Assembly: GCA_946800325.1 (NCBI GenBank)
Contig: OX326961.1
Span: 46,339,415 to 46,403,414 of the forward strand
DNA length: 64,000 nucleotides
Reading direction: 5' to 3'
Source of the DNA: Luzula sylvatica
Taxonomy: Eukaryota > Streptophyta > Magnoliopsida > Poales > Juncaceae
The notes under the pieces were generated by a model. The model saw nothing but the letters and a program-made list of their open reading frames with translations. It ran no database searches and was not told the origin of the DNA. Positions 1-12,393 of this stretch are shown here, one piece after another. The position numbers and the translations under genes were made by a program. Every line of letters begins with the position of its first letter. Position 1 is the stretch's first letter.

Positions 1-1121
1 CACAAGGTATTATTAATTTATTATTATTATATATTATTTTAATACACTTAAACCTAATAAATTAACGTTACAATTATTTTTATAAAATTGTTTATTGCCA
101 GATTAAAAAGATCGATCCAGTGACAAGACAAGTCACGACTTTAGCAGGTACAGGCATAGCAGGATATAAAGACGGTCCTGCCTTATCCGCTGAAGTAATT
201 ATTATTATTAATTATAATCTGATTATTTTGAATTAATTAAAATTTACTAATTTAGTATAATTATTCATGCAGCTTTCTGAACCAGCTGGATTAGTCGAAG
301 CAGAAAACAGTATTTTAATCTCTCTTAAAAATTATTAAGTATATTTTGTAATAATTAATTGTTTTTTAATATATATAACAGGGAGGTTGATAATAGCAGA
401 TACAAACAATAGTGTGATAAGATATATAGATTTAAACGATAAAGATCTCCAAGTGCGTACCCTCGAATTAAAAGGGGTTCAAAATCCTTTGCCAAAAACT
501 AAGTCCTTGAAGAGATTAAGGCGTAGATTACCACTGGACACTCAAGTAATTAAAATCGATGCTGGTAAATCAAAAGAAGGGTACCTGTCTCTAGAATTTT
601 CTGTACCTGTTGGGTACCACTTCTCCAAGGTTAATTTTGTTTCTCTGATTTTTTTTTAGTTTTGAAATTATAAATAAATTAGTGTGTAATTGAAAAATAG
701 GAAGCGAAAAGCAAGTTTGAGGTGGAGATGGAATCGGGTAATATAATTGAACTGGAGCCCTCCAGTGGGAATTTGAATTCTGAGGGCTCGGCTTCCATTT
801 TTTTCAAGAGGGTTTCTCCTGATCCTACAAACAGCAGAATCAATTGCAAGGTGAAATTTCATAATCATAGAAATTTATATTTTACAATACGATTTCAATA
901 TTAACAATGTGTAATTAAGTGAAAATTCTGGGTATATAAATTATTGGTAGGTTTATTATTGCAAGGAAGATGAGGTTTGTTTGTACCAACCAGTATCGTT
1001 TGATGTGTCGTTTCAACAAGAATTTGAATCGGAGCCAAATCGTGCACAAATTCAACTTAAATATGAAATTGTGCCCAAGGTCACCGCTGCAGGTACTGCA
1101 CAGTTAATTTTCTCAAAATAA
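1..1121 (+). CDS. SOQ1: SOQ1-like protein, C-terminal part (gene begins left of window)
   Basis: Exons 102-194, 273-309, 382-629, 701-850 and 951-1121 (stop TAA) join in frame with clean GT/AG borders; positions 1-101 are intron. The translation contains NHL-repeat sequence (VTTLAGTGIAGYKDGPA, then ADTNNSVIRYIDL) followed by the beta-rich C-terminal domain with the motif CKEDEVC and ends QLIFSK. NHL repeats followed by this tail match SUPPRESSOR OF QUENCHING 1, a chloroplast membrane protein with a stromal HAD phosphatase domain and lumenal thioredoxin-like, NHL and C-terminal domains that suppresses slowly reversible quenching at the light-harvesting antenna. The HAD and thioredoxin domains would lie outside the window. 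From memory, the two cysteines of CKEDEVC are a functionally important pair in the Arabidopsis protein. Nothing in the visible exons is broken. Confidence 0.9.
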
Positions 1122-4100
1122 AGTGCAAAAAATACATCTTGTTATTGAATTATTATATCCACGTTGCCTTTTTGTAATTAATTGATAAAGACTAGAGACT
1201 ATTTTAATTATATTATGAATCTATGATAAAGTGCAAAAAATACATCTTGCTTTTGATTGATTGGTATGGAAGAATCCATTCCTAATAATCCTATTTAACA
1301 CTATTGAAATCTAGGATTAATCCAAGATTATTGATTGATTGATTGAAATTTGAAACTCGTTGCTTTAGAATCATTAGGGTTTTCAAAAAGATTGCTTATG
1401 AATTCAAACAGTGCCTAGAATTTAGCCACGTAGAATTGTCCAATCTAATAGTGTTTAGCCACTTTATTATATAAAAATAACGCTATTATACAATGATTAA
1501 TGCATAATCATTTCTTGCTTAGGGGCCCTTTTAACACCCTAAGTTTAGACATTAAGCCGGCACCTTCATCTTTTAGGTGAAGTAATCATTTCTTGGCTAT
1601 ATGAAATATGAGAAAAATGAATTAAAAAGCAAGTCTTTTTATTTGCTGATGTGGAGTGTTATCATTGGTTGGGTCCATTGTGGACCCAAAAGGTAATGTT
1701 TTTTAAGATGGTTTTCTCAACCAAGTACAAGGACTTATTTTATTCATCATGGCAATTTAGGTGGCTGCATAATTGTATTGTATTTCTGTATATCTGAATC
1801 ATCAAATTCGGTTGATAAATGGATTTAAGTGTTTCAAATAAGATATTGGTAATCCAAAATCTGGAACCATGTGCTCAATGTTTAAAATGCCACAATATGG
1901 GGGAACGGGGAATCAGAGCTCTTACTGGATATCTCCATGCCTCCATTTCATTTTTGTTAATGGAGATGGACGAGTCTTAAGAATTAGTTGCTAATCAGTA
2001 ATCAGCAAAGGATTAGTTATTGTTTTGTCTTTTATTTCAGCTGTTAGGGGACAAGGATAATGGTTCATGAATAGTGCAAACTCGTGGCGAGTTTAAGTAT
2101 TTAAATTAAAACTCAGGACTTTCTTAAATTCTTCGGTGCAACAGAAACAAATTAAGTAAAATTGAAAATGATAATTTAGTCCCAATAATAAGCACGAAAG
2201 AAAGAAGGGATCATTTTTGTAAATGAAATTGACCGAGATACAATTTTGTACAAACTAGACACATGAATATTAAACATGATATTTTTTGATGATTTTAAAA
2301 CATATATATTTATCTTTTTATGAAATTGAGTGAGATGCAATTGTGTACAAACTAGACAGATGAATATTAAACTCAGGATTTTCTTAAATTTTGTAAAACA
2401 TATATATAAAGTAGTGAAATTTATTTTACAAAACAAGACAAATAACCTAATTATTCAAATATTATTTATCTTTTATTTTCTTATTTAGTAGCCAAAATTT
2501 CAAACATAACAATATGCAAAAAATGGTAAATAATGAAGAAATAATTTTTTTTATATAATTTTAAACATCACAAGAAATCTCGTAATGTTAATTTTTCTCA
2601 TAAATCCATAATTAATAAAAAAATATAAATAAATTGAAAATTCAAGATAAAACTATCAAATTTCACACAATTATTCATCACACATTAACAAATCTACCAA
2701 AACAAACGGAATTCAATTTGGACATAACAATAAAAAATAATTCTAGATTTACATATAGGTCCTTAAAATCTTACATAAAAGTTTCTAAAGGGGCACTTTC
2801 GTCCGCAGGATTGGCGAAAAAATGTAATTTTTTTTTTTTTTGCTATTTTAAAATAAAAATAATTGTAAGAAATAATAAAAAAAAATATTATTTCTCTTTC
2901 GTCAGGGGACTTGGCAAAAGTGACTCAATTAGTTTTTTTTTCAAATTAACGTGTAAAATAATGATGAAACACTTTCGTCAGACGACTCAGACCCCACTGT
3001 TGAAAAATCGTCAGATTGTCGGGGAGGGGAGGCTGACGAAAAAACTAGTTTTTACAAATTTTACGAAAACATAACTGTTCTTGCAAATTGTAAACGCTAC
3101 ATGCGAAACAAAAATTATAATTTTTGTACAATTTGGGCTCGCCGCGGTGCAGGAATGAGGTGGAAAGTGGAGTGCATGAATGAAATGAAAGAAGGGAGAA
3201 GGAAGAAGGAAGGGGTTATATATTCAGCCCCCCGAACTCCAAAAAAAATCCTTGATGAGTTGGCAAAAATGGGTTAAATGAGTTGATTAGTATTATTAAT
3301 TGACTCGATTAGCGATTTAATTGATCGTTTAATCGAATTGACACGTCAATTAACATGTACTAATATTAACATATTATAAATTATTTACGCGTCAATTAAA
3401 CGTGTCAATTAATATTTAATCGAGTCAATTAAAAAAATTAATCAATCTACTTAATTCATTTTTGCTATCTCATCGAGACATCTTTTTGGAGTTTGGGGGC
3501 CAAGTATATTTTCCCAAGAAGGAAGAGAAATAGGGGTCTGACAAATTATAAGTTGCACGTGAAAAACCACGCTCGTGCCCCCATCTTCCCATGTGCTCGC
3601 GGTTAACAAAGTAGCTGCGAACACACACCATTACCTGCCGACCCAACCCAACCCAGCCCAGCCCTGCTCTAATTATTTTCTCATGCAGGGTCATTTTTGT
3701 CCATTTCTGCTAACCCACTCAATCCACTTTTAAACCTGGACCACCAACTATTTCAAAAACCACCCTACATTTCAAACATTACATTTACATACCTTCATAA
3801 TAACTAACAAATCTAAATCTACTTCTACGATAACTTGTATATTATTAATCTCCATATATATGTTCAGATTTATATAAACTACGAAAAATATGTTTATTTA
3901 TTAATAATATAATATTAATAAAAAATAAAAAATCATAAGTAAATAAATACATATATATAATAATATAGCATAGAAAAATTTATTAAATATACTAAAAGAT
4001 AAACCTAGGACCTTAATAATTTTATAAAATAACATATATATTTATTAAATTTATTAAATTAATAATTTATTAAATAATTTACGAAACCAAAATATCATTA

Positions 4101-4520
4101 AGGTAATTTGTAAAAAGATTTAACAAAAATAATCTCACTTCAATGAAAAAAAAAAACTGTGTACATTACTGAACCAGGTGCATTTGAGGTTTTATATTTA
4201 AACGTAGGACCTTAATATTTATGTATTCCTTCACATATTAGTATATTACGCCCGTCGAGACGAGAATTTGACTTTACGAGGTTAACCCGTTACGTATATA
4301 ACGGAAGGCTATTTTCGTCATTCTCAAAATAATTAGCAAATTTAACCTCTTAATTTACTCGCGCAGCCAATTAATTAATTTCCAGGATTAAGGCTCCAAC
4401 GTGTCATTAATCATTTCAAATTTTCCATATACCCGGTCTACAAACACCCCGTACAATATATTTCACTGAATTATGGTCCTGCTAAATAACGACGTATATT
4501 TTACTTGTGAACTTGTTGTT
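1122..4520. other. Intergenic region, SOQ1 to bHLH
   Basis: AT-rich with no supportable gene. It holds a direct repeat near 1120/1228 (aaagtgcaaaaaatacatct), a 53-bp direct repeat at 2223-2275 and 2320-2372 (period 97), a cluster of tttcg/gacgaaa motifs at 2790-3040, and the MITE at 3225-3504, listed separately. Confidence 0.6.
3225..3504. mobile_element. MITE with long imperfect TIRs
   Basis: The two ends are inverted repeats of about 60 bp: the left reads cagccccccgaactccaaaa and the right, reverse-complemented, reads cttggcccccaaactccaaa. Both continue through a matching 'gatgag-t-gcaaaaatg' segment. The interior is built of short palindromic 'tcaattaa/cgattaaa' motifs. A 6-bp duplication, tatatt, lies at 3219-3224 and 3505-3510. 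There is no coding capacity. The superfamily is uncertain. Confidence 0.65.
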
Positions 4521-4531
4521 TATAGACCAGG

Positions 4532-4547
4532 TCTATATAATATATTA
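4532..4547 (+). promoter_or_regulatory. TATA box of the bHLH gene
   Basis: The sequence tctatataatatatta lies about 220 bp upstream of the ATG and is followed by a CT-rich stretch (tctctctctctctcttctctc, near 4588) typical of plant core promoters and 5' UTRs. A possible 5'-UTR intron runs from cag/gtaaaa near 4631 to atcag near 4738. Confidence 0.6.
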
Positions 4548-4764
4548 CCCTTCCTTTATATTTCCCTTCCTCCTTTGTTCCTTCCATCTCTCTCTCTCTC
4601 TTCTCTCTCTAGTACTCGAAAATTTTACAGGTAAAATACTCAAATTCTTCCCTTGATTTCTTCACGAAAGTTTAGATAAAGCTTATTTCTATCAACCCAT
4701 TTCGTAGTTTTGACAATTGTGATTCTCAATTTATCAGATTATTTTGAAGGAACTCAATCAATCC

Positions 4765-5415
4765 ATGGAGGCAGAATCATCTACTAGAAATCAACAACAA
4801 AGAAAAAGAAAGAGGAATCACGAGATACCCGAATCTCCGTCCGAATCGAAATGGAGAACTGACAAGGAGCATCGTCAATATTCTTCAAAGCTTCTAGAGG
4901 CTTTGCGTCGGGTACGGTCCGGCGCACCCAGAACCGAGACACCCAAAAGCCGGGCAGTTCGCGAAGCTGCCGACCGAGCTCTGGCAATCTCAGCTCGAGG
5001 ACGGACCCGGTGGAGTCGCGCTATTCTTTCGAGTTGGTCGATCAGACTCAGGTCGAACCGGATCCGTACCGCCGGCCTGACCCGCCTGAAGCCTTCAGAG
5101 CTCCCCAGGAGTAAGAAAAACGTCGATACCATAAAGAAATCAGAAGTTCTGGATAATAAAGCTCGAGTCTTGGGAAGACTGGTACCAGGTTGCAAGAAGC
5201 TTTCTTTCCCGAACCTTCTAGAAGAGGCATCGGATTATATTGCAGCTCTAGAGATGCAAGTAAAAGCCATGAGTGCGTTAACCGAGATTTTATCTATGAT
5301 TGGAGGAGGCAATACCGAACCGGTACCTGTACCTGTACCGGGACAGAACAGTTTGCCAAGTACCAGTAGTAGTACCGGTGCCGGTTATGAATCTCCAGAG
5401 AGACTTGATGGATAA
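4765..5415 (+). CDS. Atypical (non-DNA-binding) bHLH protein, AIF/bHLH147-149 group
   Basis: Single exon, 216 codons from the ATG at 4765; an in-frame TTG upstream at 4744 is not needed. Order: basic N-terminus (KRKRKRNHE), conserved block [20 protein letters not shown] at about residues 28-47, the signature [25 protein letters not shown] at about residues 65-89, then a C-terminal HLH-like segment ([40 protein letters not shown]). This is the layout of Arabidopsis bHLH147/148/149/150 (ATBS1-interacting factors), nuclear proteins lacking a canonical E-box-binding basic region that heterodimerise with growth-promoting bHLHs and repress brassinosteroid and cell-elongation responses. The tail is Val/Pro- and Ser-rich (PVPVPVPG). 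The paralogue within the group cannot be fixed from sequence alone. Confidence 0.88.
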   Translation: MEAESSTRNQQQRKRKRNHEIPESPSESKWRTDKEHRQYSSKLLEALRRVRSGAPRTETPKSRAVREAADRALAISARGRTRWSRAILSSWSIRLRSNRIRTAGLTRLKPSELPRSKKNVDTIKKSEVLDNKARVLGRLVPGCKKLSFPNLLEEASDYIAALEMQVKAMSALTEILSMIGGGNTEPVPVPVPGQNSLPSTSSSTGAGYESPERLDG

Positions 5416-7660
5416 AGAGGTCTTTTGATTTATTATTTTTATTTGGGTATTTAGGGGATAATTCTTGTAATTTGTTGTAAATTTCTGTTTATTTGTTTTT
5501 TTTTTTTCATTAGAATGTTTTTTATTCTCTTTGAAATCCCCTCTTTTATTTACTTTTTCTCAGTTTCGCCAGCATCTTTTAGTGGCATTTTGGTAAAACC
5601 GATGAATTTAGTTTTAAGCAAAAACTTTCGTTAATATTATTATTATTTTTTCCTATATTTTATTTTACTATTTTAGTTCGGTCGAAAAAATAATCCTGGA
5701 ATTTGTAAATAGAAAATTTTACAGGTGCTAGATTGCAAAGTAGACGTATAATTGTACGTACACGCAAATAAAGCAAATACCTACTGTCACCTGCCTTAAT
5801 AAAAAGTCGTAATACCAAACGGGAAGCCGAATAAATGTCACATGAATCACAGGGCTCTCCCGTTTTATCAATCGTCACCGCCCAATTATACTACCATCTA
5901 CGAAACTATACAAGTAATTTGTAATTAACCGACCACTACAAAGTTTGCATGTCATCCAATCGTAACTTTCGTATGTGTCGGAGGTACAAATATATAATTT
6001 GGACGGCTCTGTACAGTGCATTTGTAATGGCCGATGTAAAAAATAGCGTGGCTAATTAAATTGATGCTTATCTCCGTTTCATTATATCTCCATTTGTATA
6101 TTTCAAACTGATTGGGTGAAACTGGGCATTGATGAAATGGAGTGGAAGGAAGAAGAGGCATAATGCGGGGAGATTCAGGGGATTTAGAGGCGTCGCTTTC
6201 TTTCAATACTCGAAATAATTACAGGATAATGGAGTGACTAAACGACAAAAACCAGAATCGGGAATGCTGGGATCGGGATTCGAGAATCCGGATTTAGGGA
6301 TTCGGGAATTGCACTCGCATCTTTAATACATTGAATGTGGTTTTATTCTATTGGATAAGATTCATCGGGATGAGCTGGCTCATAATGGATCTGCCTCGTT
6401 CGCCTAAACCCGTCAATGTTTTTTCCTTGCATCCGGTGCATGAGGACGTTCGAATGTAAGTGAGAAATAATGCTCGTTTTGTTCATGGACCTGGTTCGTG
6501 TAGTAGATAGATGGGGTTGAGAGAAACGACAAAGGGAAAAGGAAACACATGGGGGACCGTACGATAAATGGAAGGGGAGGAATGGACGGTGGATGGGATG
6601 GCGTCATGTAAAATCAAGCAGAACCATGCGCCCCGCCGAAGCACACGCCGTTCACTCGCCAGCCCCGTCTAATCCTTGTTAATTGTGCTTATTATATGTG
6701 TTTTCCGTGTAGCGAGTCATTGTTATTAAATTTGTGTGCGAATTTTTAAATAATAAAAATTGTCAAGATTTATGTGGTTTTTGAGTTGTTTGAATGAGAA
6801 ATTGAAATGAATACATAAAATAATATGTTTCGAGGCATTAACAGGATTTTAATCATCAACCTCTTATTACAATTATCAATCAATATTATAAAAAAAGATT
6901 TACATTTATATGAACTTGTACGATCCTCACATGTTCTGATAATGCATACCGGGTCGGTATTTTTTGGTTGGCGCAATAACGACAAACTTTGCTATTAATA
7001 TATTTCATTTTCCTTGATTGATCCCAAGCGAGGTTTTTTTTAGAAACCTTTAATTTCATTTTTCTAATATAATATGAACAATATGAAGTCATGCAATATA
7101 ATTTAAGCAAGTAAAACATACTATTTGTTATTAACATAAACAAATACCTATAGATCAACAAGAGTACATCCATACTTATTAATTCATTCGAGTGGGATTT
7201 GTTGCTCCCTGCACTCTATAAGTCCACAACTTTTTTGATAAAAAAAATCTAATAAATCAGAGATTAAAAAAATCATGCAAGGATAAAATACGATCTTAAA
7301 ACTGAGAATAAATATTGAAGGATAATTTATTTGAGTTATTTTTAAATCTTGGAAGTTAAACACATGTGATGTTACGTCAAAAATAACACAATGTGATCAT
7401 GTGATCAACACAATTTATCAAAAAATATTATTACAAACACATACTTAACAAAATTAAACATTAAGAAATACTTGTTGACTTGCTGTAACGTACAATTCAT
7501 GAAAAACACAAATAATTTTAATGAAACCGGAAAATTAAAAAAATACTGTTAAACGAATTCAAACATATTAGATTTATATTTATTTATATACAATCAAGTC
7601 AACCGACAAGTTCGGGAGAGAATTTACATATTCTAAATGTTTTGTTTACGAGTACTCAAA
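5416..7660. other. Intergenic region without a supportable gene
   Basis: AT-rich. The first 150 bp are probably the 3' UTR of the bHLH gene. Short reading frames here have no coding signal or recognisable domain. Around 6240-6320 there is a short run of imperfect ggattcgg-type repeats. Confidence 0.5.
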
Positions 7661-7666
7661 ATATAA

Positions 7667-8045
7667 GGACCGTTTGGTTCGAGTTTTGAAATATGTCTTG
7701 ACATATTATATGTCAAGAAATTTTATTCCATGGAATAGTATTTCATGTCACATACAATATTCATGTTTGGTTGATGTATATTCTTTTCTTACAAATTTAG
7801 AAGATATATGAAATAAATAACTTCTTTGGAATATTTTGAACTTTTAATATTTGAAGAGATAGAATGTTCATGAAAATTGGGAAAAACCATTAATTTTGAT
7901 GGTAATCATATTTCAATGAAATATGTCCATGAACATCGTGGATAACGTTAATTTATTATCTGACGTCTGAAACAAAAATGAAAATGAAATATATTTGGAT
8001 GGATGTCAAGACATAATAATTTTAAAGCACGAACCAAACGTCCCG
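7667..8045. mobile_element. Tourist-like MITE (PIF/Harbinger type), TAA target duplication
   Basis: The left end reads ggaccgtttggttcgag and the right end is its inverted partner (cacgaaccaaacgtcccg). TAA lies immediately outside both ends, at 7664-7666 and 8046-8048. The interior repeats catgtttggtt and catgaaatat motifs. There is no ORF. A 3-bp T-A-A duplication with a gttTGGTTcg inverted repeat suits non-autonomous PIF/Harbinger elements. Confidence 0.7.
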
Positions 8046-10476
8046 TAAAGACCATAGAAAATCTGTTCATACATTTTATCTGGCAATGAGCTTGTCTGGC
8101 TTCTGCACTCCATCACTCTTCCAAGTGTGTGGAGGGGGGGCCACGTCGGCACGGGAATTTTGTGAATTTTTGATTTTTGATACTTCGCATGTGATTCATT
8201 GTTGTCAAAATCAGACCCATTAACTCCACACATATTTCTCCCTTTTTAATTTATTTTCAATGCGAGTAAGTAAACACTAATCAATTCAAGCTGTGAGTTA
8301 TGGGTTCATAACTATTCAAATGAATATTAAAATTAATTAAAAGCTAGAAAGGTGCTGACATGATGATGATAATGATAACACCATGTACTTACACCATCTC
8401 CATTGCCCTAATCACTGGAAATTTCCATTACATATATGAATGTGATAAACAATAACAAGAGTTTTTGGTGTGAGTGGAGAGGATGTTTTGAAATGAAATA
8501 TCTTGCTTTATGCCATAACTTCAAAGAGGGGAGCATGTGGTGAGATTAAGAAGTGGCCCCTTGATTGCTAACTACAATAATATACTGTCAACTTCTTTGG
8601 ACTCTTCTCTATTTCCTTTCCTCAGATCACTTCTTTTTTTTGTTTATTTTTTGGCTTGTTTTTAATATGCATGATCTTCACTCTTCTTCTCTGGACTCTG
8701 AGTTATCTCTCTCTCTCACCCCCCCAATTTATTAGGAGAGTTTCCTCAATTTACTTCATAATAAATTGCATTTTCAGTCAAGTACAAGTTAGCTTGAAGA
8801 AGTAGTTGTGGAAGTTTGATCCTCAACTAATTTCCTGACGGGCGAATTTTTGTAACGGTCCGCACCATTTTTATCTCAAAATTTTCGAAAAACAGTATAT
8901 TTATGTAATGATTAAATATATTTTATCATTACGACATTGCAAATGTTTGTCCCCCTCTCGTCCAAAAAAATAAATTATAGTACTATTTCGATAGTCTGTC
9001 TCCCCCTTTCAAATATTGATGTTAAGATCCAACACTGTTGCCCGACATGGCAATTTTTCATTGGCTGGTTATTTATGCCACGTCAGCTTGTTAATTGGAG
9101 ATATTAGCATTATTTTACGAGTAGCGATACCAATCTCAACAAAAACAAAGCGATTTTGTATATGAGACAAGGTAATAACTTTGTATTGGATGTAATTAGA
9201 ATATATTGGGTGGTTATATCCATTATGAAATTGCGCGATTAACTTCGGTACAAATCGTGTTTCTTTTTTTATCTAGTACCGATACGAAACATACTTTTTC
9301 TTATTATTTTCTCAAAATATTAATGTGCCTGTATTTTCACAAATTTTGAATATAGATGAATTTTATTCCATTTATGTATTCGTTGATTTATGACATTGTT
9401 AAAAAACAGTTTATGTAATGAAAAATAAATAATCTTAAAAGATAAAGTTCGAATAAAACCGAAATATAAAAGATTATAAATCAAAACAATAATCTTACAT
9501 AATTCAAACGAAACAAAAATCATAATTCTTTTATGAGAGTATTGCATAAATATTAGAAAAAAATAATTTATATATTTTTTTAATTAAGTACGATTTACTG
9601 CATGTGAAATGACATTTAGAAAAATAATAAACTAGACTTATTATCTAACTAGTATAGTTTGTTTAACATTTAATGCGTTTACCTTATCATAATATACATA
9701 ATTTTTTCGACATACAACATTATCAAAAGCCCCCAATTTGTAAGAATAGCTATCAATATTTAAATTTGTAAATCTATACTTTTCTCAAGAAGATCCGGCG
9801 ATTTTTTTTTATGAAAAAACTAGCCCACGTACACACTCGGGACTCACTAAATCATGAATACTCACTTTTTGCCGGATGATATGACGAAAGTGGTTTACAT
9901 TGCTTAATTCTTTAATTAACATCCAAATTAATCTCTAACCTCTTTCGAAAGTCAATTATTTTTCGTCAGAGTGTCTAGCGAAAAAGATATATTTACAAAA
10001 TTGAAATTCCGCTAGCTATCCTTACAAATTAGGATTTTCAAAATGATTTATGTCATACAATTTCTATTATACATGACATAATAAAATTGAATATTTCGGC
10101 CGTCGATCAAGACTATTTGGTATACTGGCTCAAGTCACAATTCGAAAAGTCAATAAATGAATCTTACATTATTAACATATAATTTATATATATATATTTT
10201 TTAATTTATTTTGTACATGCAAGTCGATAATTTGTTGTACAAATTTTTTTTTTCTTTTAATGAATTTTGATAAACACTTGGAATATCGTACCTTAAAAAA
10301 AATGGAATATTTCCAAATAGTAACAATGTATTACCAATATACCAAATAGAATAAACAACTTTTTCATATTAAAACTAGCATCCTTGCTAATCTGGGACGC
10401 GAATACAAAGTATAAATGGGGGAAGCGAAAGAAGGAAGACTATAGTAGAACGGCAAGAAATAGTAACCCCACGGGC

Positions 10477-10480
<4 letters not shown>

Positions 10481-10509
<29 letters not shown>
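10481..10509. repeat. (GA)n microsatellite
   Basis: Uninterrupted GA dinucleotides, then a short gagagg run. Confidence 0.95.
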
Positions 10510-10519
<10 letters not shown>

Positions 10520-10918
10520 AATAGATGGAAGTAACATGGGCGAAAAAGATAGAGAGCACGCACACACTGACACACACACTCACAACCACAACTTAGTCCT
10601 CAACTCGAAACCCAAAACTCAAAAGAGAGATCATATACCAGATCCCTTTCTTTTACTTGCCAACCAACACTCTCCACTCTCCACTCTCCACTCTCCAGTT
10701 AAAACTTAAATCAATGAACGAAGATGAATAAAAAGGAGTTATGTAGGAACCTCAACGAGTGACAAATTGCACTTGCCTCCAAAGATTGAGCTTTTCATCT
10801 GTCCATATCCTTCTCCCCACAAATACAATTACCATCTCTTCTCTTCTCTTCTCTTCATTCCATTCCACCTGTGACATGTGGGTGGGACCATCATGTCAGT
10901 CTTTTTGTCACTCGCTTT

Positions 10919-10921
<3 letters not shown>

Positions 10922-10963
<42 letters not shown>
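10922..10963. repeat. (TC)n microsatellite
   Basis: About 21 uninterrupted TC units, followed about 50 bp later by a short taat repeat (near 11013-11030). Confidence 0.95.
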
Positions 10964-10966
<3 letters not shown>

Positions 10967-11222
10967 TGCAATAATTAAATGTAACTCAACTAAATTTGCT
11001 TTGTTGTTTGTTTAATTAATTAATTAATTAATTACTCGGAGATTGTGAAATTTGGATGTAATATAATTGCAAGGAGACAAAGTATTATGAAGCTGATGTG
11101 GAAGACGAAACTTGACCTTATATGCATGTGACATGTATTATGTATAAATGCCAATTGTATGTGTTCGATAATAAATAAAACCGAAACACATAATTACCTA
11201 ATCCGTATAGTCATGTTCATGC

Positions 11223-11229
<7 letters not shown>

Positions 11230-11269
<40 letters not shown>

Positions 11270-11349
11270 CGTGGGTGTAAATAAAGAGAACGGGTAACAG
11301 GGTACAATGCAAAGTGGGGGGTGGCCACTTTTGACAACAGGATTGCTCT

Positions 11350-11382
<33 letters not shown>

Positions 11383-11404
11383 GCATAATGCACAATACAG
11401 GCAC

Positions 11405-11449
<45 letters not shown>

Positions 11450-11474
11450 GCATAATGCACAATACAGGCACATG
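11230..11474. repeat. Compound CT/GA microsatellite cluster with duplicated spacer
   Basis: A (TC)n tract at 11230-11264 is followed by two (GA)n tracts at 11352-11380 and 11406-11447. Each GA tract is followed by the same spacer (tgcataatgcacaatacagg, then cacat), so the GA tract and spacer form a two-copy tandem unit. CT on one side and GA on the other could pair as a hairpin. Confidence 0.9.
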
Positions 11475-12195
11475 GGTTACATGGGTTTGTCTTCAATAGG
11501 ATCCAAAAAAAAGAAAAGAGAAAGAGGGGTTAAATCGGAAAGGGTTCCGATTGTTGGACCTTAACCCTGAATATATTAATTTTTTTTTGTAATTTTCCCA
11601 ATATTTTGAATTCTCATTATAAATTTAACAAATAAAAAATCTCCCCTCATGAATGCCCTAAATACAAAGTTTGGTAACCAACAACAGCAAAAAATATGAA
11701 ATCTTAATTTTTAATCAGTACCATGTGATCATCATAACATTTCTTAAGGAGTAATTAAGGTAAGGGTAATTTAGTCAATTCACTTGTATTATACATACCA
11801 CGTGAGAGAAATAAAACGGTTGGGGTCCGTGAAATCCGTACTGGTTACATTGCAACTGCCAAAACACTGCATGATCAACTGTGACCTCAATACTCTTCAT
11901 ACAAGAACCATGAAAAAAGAATATACCAGTTTGGTAATATAATATACCGTTTTGCTAAAGAATAAAACATATTGGTAACTACGAAAACAGTTAAAAAAAA
12001 GTAGAGAATTTGTTGTCCCCATATATGGAGCACTTACAAAAAAAAATAGTGGTTCCACATCGTACACGATGTTTATATATATATTTGCAATATTTTTAAT
12101 ACTCTGCAGAGATGCATGTGATTGAATTGAATCTTATGGGTTATGTCCAAACTTATATTGAATATTTCATTTTAACTTATAAAACCCAAGTCATT

Positions 12196-12255
12196 AGCCC
12201 ATTCATATGTATATTAGTATATAAGCCCATTATATATATGGGCCTACAAAGCCCA
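12196..12255 (+). promoter_or_regulatory. Cluster of site II elements upstream of GPN1
   Basis: Four TGGGCY/RGCCCA motifs: agccca at 12196-12201 and 12224-12229, tgggcc at 12239-12244, agccca at 12250-12255. In plants this motif recruits TCP factors at housekeeping and proliferation genes. A telo-box (aaaccctaa, from about 12367) lies between the cluster and the ATG. The combination is typical of ribosome-biogenesis and growth genes and suits a GTPase needed for RNA polymerase assembly. Confidence 0.75.
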
Positions 12256-12393
12256 TTTATACTTTTTTCTTTAAATTAAAATTAAAATACACCATTTATA
12301 CTTTATTTCCTTAAATTAAAATACACAAGTTTTTTATTCTCTCTCTCTACAGACCGAGGCAAAGCTAAACCCTAACCCTCAATTTCTTGCGGG

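Larger units (their letters stand above)
8049..12190. other. Long intergenic region with GA/CT microsatellites
   Basis: No supportable protein gene. It contains a (CACTCTC)n minisatellite near 10668-10698, several long GA/CT tracts (listed separately) and a duplicated 33-bp spacer between two of them. Frames predicted here are dominated by Leu-Ser dipeptides encoded by CT repeats. Confidence 0.55.

Noticed and set aside
2634..3074. 146-residue plus-strand frame
   Set aside because: Starts at a non-ATG codon in AT-rich DNA, is built over the tttcgtc repeat cluster, and has no similarity to a known domain.
8760..8825. gcttgaagaagtagttgtgg compared with the miR396 star strand
   Set aside because: No complementary arm carrying a miR396-like sequence nearby and several mismatches.
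10364..11496. Open frames of Leu-Ser/Arg-Glu dipeptides
   Set aside because: They are translations of CT/GA microsatellites with no other coding signal.
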